A stretch of 64,000 nucleotides of DNA from Anastrepha obliqua (Eukaryota > Arthropoda > Insecta > Diptera > Tephritidae), in NCBI RefSeq assembly GCF_027943255.1, contig NC_072894.1, forward strand, positions 61,569,601 through 61,633,600, written 5' to 3'. Positions 36,760-47,274 of this stretch are shown here, one piece after another; position 1 is the first letter of the stretch; each line of letters opens with the position of its first letter. The notes beneath the pieces were generated by a model, which saw nothing but the letters and a program-made list of their open reading frames with translations, was not told where the DNA came from and did no database searches. The translations under genes were made by a program, and so were the position numbers.

Positions 36760-37310
36760 AGGGGTTGCCAATTGACACTATTGAGCTAGGGCAGCTCTAG
36801 GCCCATTGTAATACCACCAGTGCTGTCCCCTCTCCTCACTTAACACTGTCCTCATTGAAGCAACCTGTGACTTAATCTAACAATTCTTGTTAGTTTGAAA
36901 TTGGGTACTTCTGCCAAATTATTCCAAAAAATTTTTCCTGTAATATTGAACCTTCTTCTACCCAGAGCCATGCACCTACATAGAGAGTGTTCTATAGTCT
37001 CTTCTTCTTCAATGTCGTTACAGCTTCTGCAGTAGTCGTTATAGGTTGCTCGCAGTCTGCTGGTATGCCTGCCTATAAGACAGTGCCCTTTTAGAACCCA
37101 AAAAAGATTTCCCACGTCCTTCCTGCTAAGTTTCAACAGTCGACGTCATCTTTCTTATTGCACATATCAGGGCTGAGTCCTTAGCACGTTGGCAGATTTT
37201 ATGGTGTGTTTGTTTATTAGTAGCATATACAGAAGTTGCTAGAGGTATAGGTATGTTCGGTTTATCTTTATCGAAAAGTAAGGTCACTTTATTTTTCTCG
37301 TAAAACATTT
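36760..37310 (-). pseudogene. LINE C-terminal (zinc-knuckle) fragment
   Basis: The minus-strand frame 37136-36852 reads KLSRKDVGNLFWVLKGHCLIGRH, RLRATYNDYCRSCNDIEEEETIEHSLCRCMALGRRR. This is the C-terminal LSRK-----LTGHC--G-H...C--C----E---H-LC-C-AL block of jockey-type LINEs, in which the Cys/His residues probably bind zinc. A further frame upstream (37308-37129, ATSVYATNKQTHHKICQRAKD) is the preceding RNase H/linker region. A frame change joins them, so it is dead. Confidence 0.78.
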
Positions 37311-37580
37311 ATTTATTCATCTACACCTATTTTGTCCCCTTCAAAGTAATCCCCCTCCACTATTGCCAACGCCTTTCCATTTCTCGGATCACCTCTGGCC
37401 AGAGGACGCTTTGGTATAACCTGAGCTCTTCCCATAATGTGGTCTTTATCCCCACAATTCTAGCAAATTTCCATCCCTTCATAGGTATTTTCTGTTATGG
37501 AAACAAATAAAAAAACAAGAGACCAAATTCGGTGAGTACGCTGGTTGAGGCAAGATTATAGTATTATTTTTGACCCAAAA
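37311..37580 (-). pseudogene. mariner transposase C-terminal remnant
   Basis: Minus-strand translation gives PAYSPDLV-like and FYLFP pieces, then IREMERRW and GITLKGTK (in another frame DYFEGDKIGVDE). These match the SPDLAP-D-FLF ... DYFEGD end of DD34D mariners. It directly abuts the LINE fragment at 37310. It is short, so family assignment is tentative. Confidence 0.5.
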
Positions 37581-38439
37581 AAAATTCTGATTTTTCGATC
37601 GATAGAACTCCAACTCTAATCTTTGGATCTATCAAAAGCAAACCAAATATGCCATATATACGTATGTACACATGTAAGTGAAGCTGTAAACATATTTTCG
37701 GGAAATCTGTTCCACAAATGGAGCGTAATACCACCGAATGCAAGACGGCTACTTACATTCCGCCACAGAATTTTTTTCACAAGGGAAAATATAATTTTTA
37801 TGTCTTCTTTTGTAATTAAATTGCTGATTTATTAAAACTTATTTTAACTTTAATTTAGTATCATTATTTGTGGTGTTTGAATGAAACATTTTTACAATCA
37901 CTTTCCTTTGCAAATCCCTGGTATGCAAAACCCATTCAATTTTAGATGACTCTACTCTCATTGATATTACTGTTTTTGTGACTCAATTGATGACGAATTT
38001 CTTTAAATTATACACTCCGTCGCTTAATTACAAGTGGACAATAATCTTACTTATATTTTTTATTGTGTCTTAGAGGAAATATTTTTGCATGCACTGTTTG
38101 CGCAAGTGATGAGATACCAGTCATAATAATAAGCAACAAAACCAACACCATTTGTATTAGGCAAGAAAAGAGTAGACAAATATAACTGTTGCAAAATTGT
38201 AAACACAATTTGGGGCCTCATTTAAAATATTCTTTATTTACTATCCCGATTTATGTGTGGTATTTCCATTTCTTCAAAAACTGCCAAGATCCTGTTCGAC
38301 ATTGAATCAAATAACTTTTGCTAAGTAGTTGCGTGTTAAGGGAGTTCCATTATTGCTTTTTTCTCCACCAAGATCTACCTCAGGAAGATGAAGTCATGAA
38401 TGCATTTAGGCTAAATTAAATGGATCGCTGGAAAGAAAA
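37581..38439. other. non-coding stretch
   Basis: No gene or element recognised. Confidence 0.45.
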
Positions 38440-39440
38440 AAACGTATGGTCATGCCAGTATATTATTGCGACAAGCTCAGTACACCTCGGAGAGCACTGA
38501 CTACATCGTCGACGGTAACATTTAATAGGATTTCTGCCACTCTCTTTCCATCTGAGGAGGAATGGAGTAATGAATTCTCACTAAACAACCTCGACGCTTC
38601 TGTCTATACAGATGGCTCTAAAATGGATGGTGGTGATAGAGCAGGTATATATGGTATTCTCACAGACTTACTAGTTGAAAAATATATATAATACTTCTTC
38701 CTAATGCCTTCAGTATCTTTCAGGCCGAAGTACTGGTAATTGGGGATGCTTGTAGATTACTAATCGCAGAGTTTTCATTTAAGGACAATATCACTATTCT
38801 TTCGGATAGCCACGCTGCAATCCAGGTACTGGGTTCGGCTACAACAACCTCTAAAAAGGTGAAACAAAGTAGGAATAGACTTACCACCTTGACTGAAAAC
38901 CATAAAGTTACCTTAACCAGGGTCCCGGGACAGCGGAATATTGAAGGTAATGAAGAAGCAGATGAACTGGCAAGAGGGGGATCTGCAATGGATAACGCTC
39001 TTGCAGAATCGGTATTCACACCATTAGGCGCAGTCAAGAGTACAATTTCCCTAAAATACCTCCGAACCGCAGATTGTAGATGGAAAGATCAGACGAAATG
39101 CAAAATTAGCAGAACTTTATGGTCCATATGCAACCTCAAGCCATCGTCGACATTGATAAACATGAAACGACGGTACGACGGAGAATCACGGTAGTCATAA
39201 CTGGCTTTTGAACTGTTGAGGAACAAGCAGGCAAAAAGGGCATCCCCCACATCACACACTGTCACAGTTGTACGAGTACATCCAGAGAATGTCCTGCCCC
39301 AAGGCAGGACAGAACGTTAACCCTGGGCAAATCGCTCTTCGCGAGTCTCAAACAACTGTCTGGGTTAGTCGTTATTAACCTTATAAGGTTCTTAAACTAC
39401 ACAGACTGGATATAATCACGCTGTAAATAACCGTTAAACA
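38440..39440 (+). pseudogene. LINE RNase H domain and tail
   Basis: Frames at 38446 and 38859 with a gap between give an RNase H fold. ASVYTDGSKMDGG carries the first Asp. A middle piece in a third frame (QAEVLVIGDACRLL, then ITILSDSHAAIQVL) carries the Glu and second Asp. VTRVPGQRNIEGNEEADELARGG-like TLTRVPGQRNIEGNEEADEL carries the last His-equivalent and Asp. After that, SLKYLRTADCRWKDQTKCKISRTLW leads into the usual C-terminal region. Near 39340-39415 the ending LKQLSGLVVINLIRFLNYTDW is family-typical. Two frame changes and stops inactivate it. It belongs to the jockey/I-type LINEs that carry RNase H. Confidence 0.8.
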
Positions 39441-42279
39441 AGTTGGTAGCGAGGATGTGGCAACAAAATGCTGTAGAAGCGCTAGTAGGATTCTGGATAA
39501 ATCACCACTTTGACCAACAAACTGCTCGAACTAATGCACCCCACACATTCGCCATGATATTGAGATCTAGAGAAATTGATGGCCATTCAAGAAAGCGGAT
39601 ACACTATTCAGGAAACCAATTCAAAGTGCGATGAGATGACGGGCAGACCTCATAATCTTGCTGGAATACAAGATTTTCGCCAGAATGCACATAGAAAAAT
39701 GGCAGCAATGTATTCGAAAGTAAGCTTATGTGCTCTTCGGAATTCATACATGTTGATTAGAAGTGGATATAGATCTTTCCAAGTATACTCTTAGCTCCCT
39801 ACACCATCAGCGATCCAGCAGCAAAGTTTATTTCTGAAAAATATCTTAACACTGAATCGAATACAACGCGAAAAACTGCAGGATCCCTTAAATTTTGACA
39901 GAATCGTTGTGTGTGTGTGACGTAGCACTTGTGAAGTTCCTGTGTAAGTTCTTCTTGTTCTTGCATTTTCGTTCGCATTTTCACATCTCTCTCATGCAAC
40001 TACACCAATATGACGACACGCTCTCTCTGATGGGCGCAATCTTATTTCTATCGTTCTTAGACACTAGGTACGGTTTGTTAGCGAAAACCGAAGTGGTCCT
40101 CTTTCTAAGAAGAGCTTGCTGATGCGATAAGATTTCACATTCATCATTTCTGTAGTAAGCACTCAGTCCACGCCTTAAGCTTACCATTCCATAAGTCATT
40201 TAAGAGATCCAGCGACCTGCCGTCAAAAAGAGAGATAAACCAAATGCAAATTCGTGCGTACTTACAGGCGGGAATGAATTTAAACAGGTTAGTTAATGGG
40301 TTGACTCGATTAACGTTTAGATATTCTTTGTAAAACCCCAGAACAGCTTACATACAAGGCAATCACAATATTGTCATTTAATATCAGAAACCAAACCTTC
40401 TAATTTTAAGAGAGCAATAAATTTTCAGACTTATTTTTTCAACATTTTTATTTTTACGCATTCATATTTCAGGCATAAGAGGGACGATATGTAAAGGGAA
40501 ATTGTAAGAATACTTTCTTAACATTTAAGAAAATTTTCTTGTCATTGAGAATAAATTTTGTGGAACTAAGAACAATTTTTGTCCATGAAACTGTTAAATA
40601 GTCTTACTCATTGCATTTGATAAATCTAGTAAAGAAGCAATAAAAAAAATAAAAATTATTTCAATACACCAAAACAAAAAACAATTTTTAGCTCTTGTTA
40701 AAATACTTTCTGAGCAAACTGTATATTCAAATGATAAATATCGAACTTTGAGTGGTTATAAATTCATGAGAAGCGATCCAGTAAAATTCTCTGCAAGCAT
40801 ATACAACACGTACACATAGTTATATATACTCGTATATATGCAGCTGAATTAGTGCTGGTGTAAACTTGCAGTAGAAGCGCAATTAATTGCCCATAACGCT
40901 CGTAGCATACAAAGTATAAAACCACAATTGAGTATAGCAGGCACACGCTAGAATATGCAGCACCCCCTCACCGGCTGCCACAACAATAGCAACAGCAACA
41001 ACAAGTACTCCCGCTTGTGAAACACCAAAATGCATAGGCGCATATTCTATGTATACTCACACATGCATACATACGAGTATAAAGTGTAAATTTCCGACTC
41101 AGTCAATTGCCCACACAAACACCCAGCCCATTCGTCCTTTTGTCGCTTGCTGCCGCGTCAAGTAACTAAACCCATTTAGTCGTTTCGGATTTGGAGAATA
41201 CATTCTGTCTATCGCTCACTACCAAATGTACCAGAATGTGGTATGCTAGTCAATGGTAGTTGACTATCCGTTTGTGGTGTTACAAATTGACTTCAGCGTT
41301 TTGGTACCCCAAAAATATGTAGTATACGAGTATGGGTGTGTATTGAAGTGTATTTCGTGTTTGTTATTGTTGGTTGGTTGGTTGGCTGGCAGTTGGTGGT
41401 CGATGGTCGGTCAGTTGGTTGTTATTTGAAACTACCCGCATTGTACATAGCTCAAGTCACAGACAATTTATGCCAGACAAGTGCAAGTGTGTGTACTTGT
41501 GTTACAACAAAAACTATCAGTAATTACAAGAAAAACACTCATTCACATTGATTTGTTGCATTCGAAACCACAACTATGACCAACACCAAATGGGTTTTCC
41601 GACATCTACTTGAATTTCATCTGAAGCTCTCAAGGGGGGTGAAGAGCAGTCATAAGTTAAGAATATCAATTCACTTTGCAAAAATTCAATACAAATACAC
41701 TTATGTGCTTAGAAGGACAAAAATTGATATATGATGCCCAATGTAAGTATTGAAAAAGTACAAATATGCAACTGCAATTAGACGCACGCTCGTCGGAGGA
41801 CTTCTCTCCGGCTTTGTACTTAACTGAACTGCTCTGCATACTTTTTTCAATGAGTAAATTTTCTTTCATTTGCTTGTGCACAACTACGAGTAAAAGTGTA
41901 CACTGAGAGAATGTGTTGGTTCAAGTAAAATATTGGGAGAATACAAAAACTTCTCAACTTCAATAAATGAAACACAAAAGATTTTGAATGATGGAAATCT
42001 TTATTTTGACCTTTACGCGCTCCATTGCTTTTCTGTTTGCATACTGCAGCTGTATATGTTAGTTGTTTACGTCGCATGTGTCAAATATGACTGATGGGCG
42101 ACGCCATTTGTAAAAATTATAAATCTTACGATACGATGACTAATTTTGAACCATTTTTCGTGTGTAGCTTACAACAAATAGCTCATTTCTTAGGGTACTG
42201 TGTTTCCCTTCAAGTTTTTTTTTGTGCTAGAAAGATACACAGAATATTTAAGGTTAAATCTACCGAAGTCAACACCCTG
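39441..42279. other. non-coding region upstream of Mp, with less AT-rich patches
   Basis: About 2.8 kb without a supported gene. The part 40930-41200 is relatively GC-rich, contains CAACAA-type runs and CATACA repeats, and shows a candidate minus-strand donor CCT/GTAAGT near 40263-40268. It may hold upstream exons or control DNA of Mp, but nothing decides this. Confidence 0.35.
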
Positions 42280-43430
42280 TGTATATTTATTTATTATCAG
42301 TAATTCAACTGATTAGACCTGGAAAGTCTACCATCGACCAAATATTCACAATACGCCAAATCTTGGAAAAGACCTGTGAGAGGAGAATCGACACACACCA
42401 TCTTTTTCTCGACTCTCAAAGCTGCATTCGACAGTACGAAAAGGAGTTTTATGTATGCCGCGATGTCTGAATTTGGTATCCCCGCAAAATTAATACGGCT
42501 ATGCCAGTTGACGTTGCTCAACACCAGCAGCGCCGTCAGAATTGGGAAGGACCTCTCCGAGCCGTTTGATACCAAACGAGGTTTCAGACAGGGTCACTCG
42601 CTGTCGTGTGACTTCTTTAACCTGATGTTGGAGAGCATCGTACGAGCCGCAGAACTTATCGCCCAGGCACAATATTTTATAAGAGCATACAATTGTTGGC
42701 GTATGCCGATGATATTAACATTATCGGCCTTAACAACCGCGCTGTTAGTTCTGCCTTCTCCAAACTGAATAACGAGGCAAAGCGAATGGGTCTGGTGGTG
42801 AACGAGGACAAAACGAAGTACCTCCTGTCTTCAAACAAACAGTCGGTGCACTCGCGTATCGGCACCCACGTCACTGTTTACAGTTATAATTTTGAGGTTG
42901 TAAAAGACTTCGGATATTTAGGAACCAGCATTAACACCGATAACAATATCAGCCTTAAAATCCAACGCAGAATCTCTCATGCCAACAAGTGCTACTTTGG
43001 ACTAAGTAGGCAACTGAGCAGTAAAGTCCTCTTTCGACGAACAAAACTAACACTCTAAAAGGCTCTCATCATGCCCATCTTAAGGTATGGCGCAGAAGCT
43101 TGGACGATGACAACATCCGATGAAGCGACGCTTGAAGTGTTCGAGAGAAAGATTCTGCGTTTTTTGGATTTTTCGACCTTTGCACGTTGGCAGCGGCGAA
43201 TATCGCAGGCGATGGGCTGTATGAGCTTTACGACGACATAGACATAGCGCAGCGAATAAAGATCCAGCGACTACGCTGGCTGGGTCATGTCAGGTGGAGA
43301 AGGTCTTGGCTTCACCTGGTGTGTCCAACTGGCGCCGATTAGCACGAGAAAGAAACGACTGACGCGCTTTGTTAAACTCTGCTAAAATCGCGTAAGCGGT
43401 TATAGAGCCAATTAAGAAGAAGAAGAAATT
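42280..43430 (+). pseudogene. RTE-like LINE, RT domain to 3' end
   Basis: The longest LINE remnant here. From 42300: DQIFTIRQILEKTCE, FSTLKAAFDSTKRSFMYAAM (first catalytic Asp region), FGIPAKLIRL, RIGKDLSEPFDTKRGFRQGHSLSCDFFN (normally G-RQG-PLS---FN), then YADDINIIG with the YADD active site in the next frame (42693), VNEDKTKYLLSS, FGYLGTSI, RRISHANKCYFGLSRQLSS. After a stop at 43058 come ALIMPILRYGAEAWTM, FERKILRF and a broken RLRWLGHV...LVCPTG tail. The 3' end reads AATTAAGAAGAAGAAGAAA. At least four frame changes. A Helitron is inserted just beyond the tail. Confidence 0.85.
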
Positions 43431-43454
43431 AACTACTTTTTCAGTTACTTAATA

Positions 43455-45237
43455 TCTTATATATAAAATTCTCGTGTCACGGTGTTCGAACTTGAACTCC
43501 TCCGAAACGGCTCGACCGATTTTTGGATGTGTATGTACAATATGGGTATCAAATGGAAGCTGTTGGTGAATGCTTTAGTTCAGAGTATTTTTCATGCCGC
43601 TCCGTGACTAGGGTCTCGAGATAGAGACCAAAACATGGAGCCTAGAATGTGTTTGTACAATATGGATATCAAACTGAAGCTGTTGGTGAATGCTTTAGTT
43701 CAGAGTATTTTTCATGCCGCTCCGTGACTAGGGTCCCGAGATTGAGACCAACACGTGGACCCTAGAATGTGTTTGTACAATATGGATATCAAATTGAAAG
43801 CTGTTGGTGAATGCTTTAGTACAGAGTATTTTTCATGCCGCCCCGTGACTAGGTCCTCGAGATATAGGTCAAAACGTGGGCCCGGGTAACCTTCGGATGC
43901 GTATGTACAATAGGGTATCAAATGGAAGCTGTTGGTGAATGCTTTAGTTCAGAGTATTTTCAATGCCGCTCCGTGACTAGGGTCTCGGGATAGAGAGCAA
44001 CACGTGGACCCTAGAATGTGTTTGTACAATATGGATATCAATTGAAAGCTGTTGGTGAATGCTTTAGTACAGAGTATTTTTCATGCCGCCCCGTGACTAG
44101 GGTCTCGGGATAAAGGTCAAAACGTGGGCCCGGGTAACCTTCGGATGTGTATGTACAATATAGGTATCAAATGAAAGCTGTGTGTGAATGCTTTAGTTCA
44201 GAGTATTTTTCGTGCCGCTCCGTAACTAGGGTCTCCAGATAGAGACCAAAACGTGGACCCTAGAATGTGTTTGTACAATATGGATATCAAATGGAAGCTG
44301 TTGGTGAATGCTTTAGTTCAGAGTATTTTTCGTGCCGCTCCGTGACTAGGGTCTCCAGATAGAGACCAAAACGTGGACCCCAGAATGTGTTTGTACAATA
44401 TGGATATCAAATTGAAGCTGTTGGTGAATGCTTTAGTACAGAGTATTTTTCATGCCGCCCCGTGACTAGGGCCTCGAGATATAGGTCAAAACGTGGGCCC
44501 GGGTAACCTTCGGATGCGTATGTACAATAGGGTATCAAATGGAAGCTGTTGGTGAATGCTTTAGTTCAGAGTATTTTCAATGCCGCTCCGTGACTAAGGT
44601 CTCGAGATAGAAAGCAACACGTGGACCCTAGAATGTGTTTGTACAATATGGATATCAAATGGAAGCTGTTGGTGAATGCTTTAGTTCAGAGTATTTTTCG
44701 TGCAGCTCCGTGACTAGGGTCTCCAGATAGAGACCAAAACGTGGGCCCTAGAATGTGTTTGTACAATATGGATATCAAATGGAAGCTGTTGGTGAATGCT
44801 TTAGTTCAGAATATTTTTCGTGCCGCTCCGTGACTAGGGTCTCCAGATAGAGACCAAAACGTGGACCCCAGAATGTGTTTGTACAATATGGATAGCAAAT
44901 TGAAGCTGTTGGTGAATGCTTTAGTACAGAGTATTTTTCATGCCGCCCCGTGACTAGGGTCTCGAGATATAGGTCAAAACGTGGGCCCGGGTAACCTTCG
45001 GATGTGTATGTACAATATAGGTATCAAATGGAAGCTGTTAGTGAATGCTTTAGTTCAGAGTATTTTTCGTGTCGCTCCGTGACTGCGGTCTCGAGATAGA
45101 GACAAAAACGTGGTATGAATAAAGAAATAAATAATGTGAGAATAAAGACATACATAATATGAAAACCATATCTTTTCTGTTCTAAACCATATCTATTCTA
45201 TTTAAGTGTGCCCAGCGAAGCGGGCCGGGTTTGCTAG
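43455..45237 (+). mobile_element. non-autonomous Helitron with minisatellite interior
   Basis: The left end begins TCTTATATATAAAATTCTCG after A, and the right end finishes TTTGCTAG before T, so the insertion is between A and T as Helitrons do. A short GC hairpin (GCCC at 45210, GGGC at 45222) sits 8 bases before CTAG, as in canonical Helitron 3' ends. There is no Rep/helicase coding. Nearly the whole 1,783-bp interior is a tandem array (separate entry). TC at the 5' end, CTAG at the 3' end and the hairpin together are diagnostic; no target duplication is seen, as expected. Confidence 0.85.
43529..45120. repeat. 13-unit, 118-130-bp tandem array inside the Helitron
   Basis: Units start at 43529, 43649, 43769, 43899, 44018, 44147, 44267, 44387, 44517, 44635, 44755, 44875 and 45004. 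The typical unit contains GTGTTTGTACAATATGGATA, CTGTTGGTGAATGCTTTAG, TTCAGAGTATTTTTCATGCC, CTCCGTGACTAGGGTCTC. Two unit types exist: about 120 bp ending CCCTAGAAT or CCCCAGAAT, and about 130 bp with an extra GGGTAACCTTCGGAT. The long units fall after every second to fourth unit, giving a higher-order pattern. Confidence 0.93.
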
Positions 45238-45239
45238 TA

Positions 45240-45975
45240 TTTAAATAAAAGCCTTACAGTAGCTTTATTTTGTTTTTTTGCCTCTATTTTTTACGATGAA
45301 TGCTATTTTCAAATTTCGAAATTTTAAAAAGTATAGGGAAGATGGGATGGTGGTTGTTAAATTACATCAAACTACAGTTCATAATTTTGTATTTATACTC
45401 GTGCCACAAATGACGCCTTTGAATGCTAACAAATTAAAAAAAGTCCAAGAGCCACTTTCGAGATTTAGAACGCCATTTGAATACAAAGAAGTGATTTTCT
45501 CAGGTAAGTGGCAAGGTATTAACTGAATGGTGAATAGTGATTTTTCTATTTTAACTATAGTGATAATTAAAAGACAGTCACACAGACAATTTAGTAGAAA
45601 AACCAGTATAGTTTTTAATATGCACACTTTTTTATGTCAAATTATGTCTCGGGTGATGATGCGTTTCCATACCTTTCATCTGAGATATCTTCATTTCCAA
45701 ATTTTGGCAATTTGCACATTTACTCTGTTGACATTTTCAAGGCGATGCTTTCTCTCACACCTTCGTCACATACAGATGCTGAAGGTATTTCAGTTATTTT
45801 TCTCAATAATCGTGTAGAGTTAGCAATTCCTATTGAGATTATACATTTTTTTTCCTTTTTTATTAAAATTTTAACAAATGTTTATCTACGGGCACTTTCT
45901 CAAATGAATGGACATTTACTATTATCACACTTTTTTAAAAGCGGAAGAAAAAATTATGTTTGTTATTATGGCCGA
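45240..45975 (+). pseudogene. LINE reverse transcriptase, 5' piece of a split element
   Basis: The frame at 45634 carries FPNFGNLHIYSVDIFKAMLSLTPSSHTDAEGISVIFLNN, the linker and first RT block (usually V---L-LK-S---D-IP-IFLK). It continues with LAIPIEIIHFF and FFKSGRKNYVCYYGRYL, matching IFKSG--N-V-NYRPI. The match then stops at about 45975. The element resumes at 47275 with the next RT block, so later insertions split it. The frame at 45278-45523 is probably the preceding part of the same protein. Confidence 0.68.
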
Positions 45976-46310
45976 TATCTAATCAGAATATTCTGGCCAA
46001 ACACCGTCAGTAACGACGCACTATGGAGATTACCGAACGAGGAACCCATTCTTAGGCGAATCAAATGCAGAAAGTGGCGATGGATAGGTCACACACTGAG
46101 AAAACCACCAGATAGCATCACGAGGATGGCACTTGAGTGGAACCTGCAAGGGAGCAGTCGACCAAAAAACACTTGGAAAAGATCGATGCTGCGCGAACTA
46201 GCAGATACCGACATCTCATGGGACGGCACAAAACCAACAGCACAGAACCGTGTAAAATGGGAGAGTCTTGTCGAGGTCCTATGCTCCCGAGAGGAGTGAA
46301 CAAAGAATAA
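45976..46310 (+). pseudogene. C-terminal fragment of another LINE
   Basis: In frame with 45634 but of a different origin: RIKCRKWRWIGHTLRKPPDS, LEWNLQGSSRPKNTWKRSM and NRVKWESLVEVLCS. This is the common tail (K--W-GH-LR......GRPK-TWRR......A-NR--W--LV-ALC) of another LINE group. It is followed by a stop at 46297 and then AAAGAATAAA. It seems inserted into the LINE that flanks it on both sides. Confidence 0.75.
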
Positions 46311-46342
46311 AAAAATCTAAGCTGTCAAATATCTCTAAACTA

Positions 46343-47250
46343 CAGGGTAGGCCATTTAAAGCGGGCCCATTTGTTTCTGAAAAAAAACATTGAAAAAAAC
46401 ATTTTTTTTTGTGTTGATATGAAAAATCATTTATTTTGATTCAAGGAGATTTGTTCCAGCTAGTTTTTGAAAATGATATCCTTCAAATGTTTGCCTCTGG
46501 CCTTGATGGCCAAATGTGTCCTTTTTTCGGCGTTTTCCATCGTTTTGGCCAATATTTCGGCCGGTATGGCGGCGATTTCGCGTCGGATATTGTTTTTAAG
46601 TTGAGTTAGAGTCCTTGGCTTGTTGATAAATACCTTGGATTTCAGATAACCCCACAAATAAAAGTCCGGTGGCGTCAAATCTGGTGATCTCGGTGGCCAC
46701 GGAAAATCACCATTTTTCGAAATCAACCTTCCAGGGAACAATGGCTTCAAAAAATCGATTGTAGCGCGTGAAGTGTGGCATGTAGCCCCGTCCTGTTGGA
46801 ACCAGTAGCCTTCCATGCGCCTGAGTGTTGTCCTGGCGATGCCTAATTCCTGAGAACGACGATAACTCGATGTTCGCGGAGCCTCCTCAACACTGGCTCG
46901 CACAGCCTCGATATTTTCAGCAGAACGTCGTGTACGTTGTCTGGATGCGTGGCTGGTATTGCTGAGACTACCGTGGTTAATAAATTTTGCGTATAAACGC
47001 TGTAAAGTGCTTTTGGATGGCGCACTTTTAACTTTATTTTTTTTTTAAACGCACGTTGAGTTTTCACAATTGAGAAGTTATTTTGGATGTAAAGCTGAAT
47101 TATTTCAGCGCGTTCTTTTGGAGTGTACTGCTCCATGGTAAAAATTGTCTTGGACTGACGCTTCCAACGCGCTATGTCATTAGTCGATCTGACGTTCCTG
47201 TCAAAAGTTATAGGGTTGCCCGATGGGCCCGCTTTAAATGGCCTACCCTG
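46343..47250 (-). mobile_element. DD41D mariner with perfect 28-bp inverted repeats
   Basis: A 908-bp element flanked by TA at 46341-46342 and 47251-47252. Both ends are identical for 28 bp (CAGGGTAGGCCATTT / AAAGCGGGCCCAT). It codes on the minus strand for an internally deleted transposase. The exact repeats and clear target duplication point to recent insertion. Confidence 0.93.
46460..47136 (-). pseudogene. DD41D transposase with central deletion
   Basis: The ATG at 47136 starts MEQYTPKERAEIIQLYIQNN, SIVKTQRAF (first HTH). A frame change follows. The next frame has EEAPRTSSYRRSQELGIART (second HTH). It then jumps directly to GYWFQQDGATCHT with the second catalytic Asp, losing the region that carries the first Asp (FSDEAHF). 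The third Asp follows in SPDLTPPDFYLWGYLKSKVF, 41 residues from the second. The C-terminus is RGKHLKDIIFKN. It cannot be active but keeps the DNA-binding part and the two Asp. Confidence 0.88.
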
Positions 47251-47274
47251 TATTTGAATGAATTGTAAAGTACA

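Noticed and set aside
43529..45120. CRISPR-like array
   Set aside because: Units are 120-130 bp, directly adjacent without unique spacers, and lie inside Helitron ends in an animal genome.
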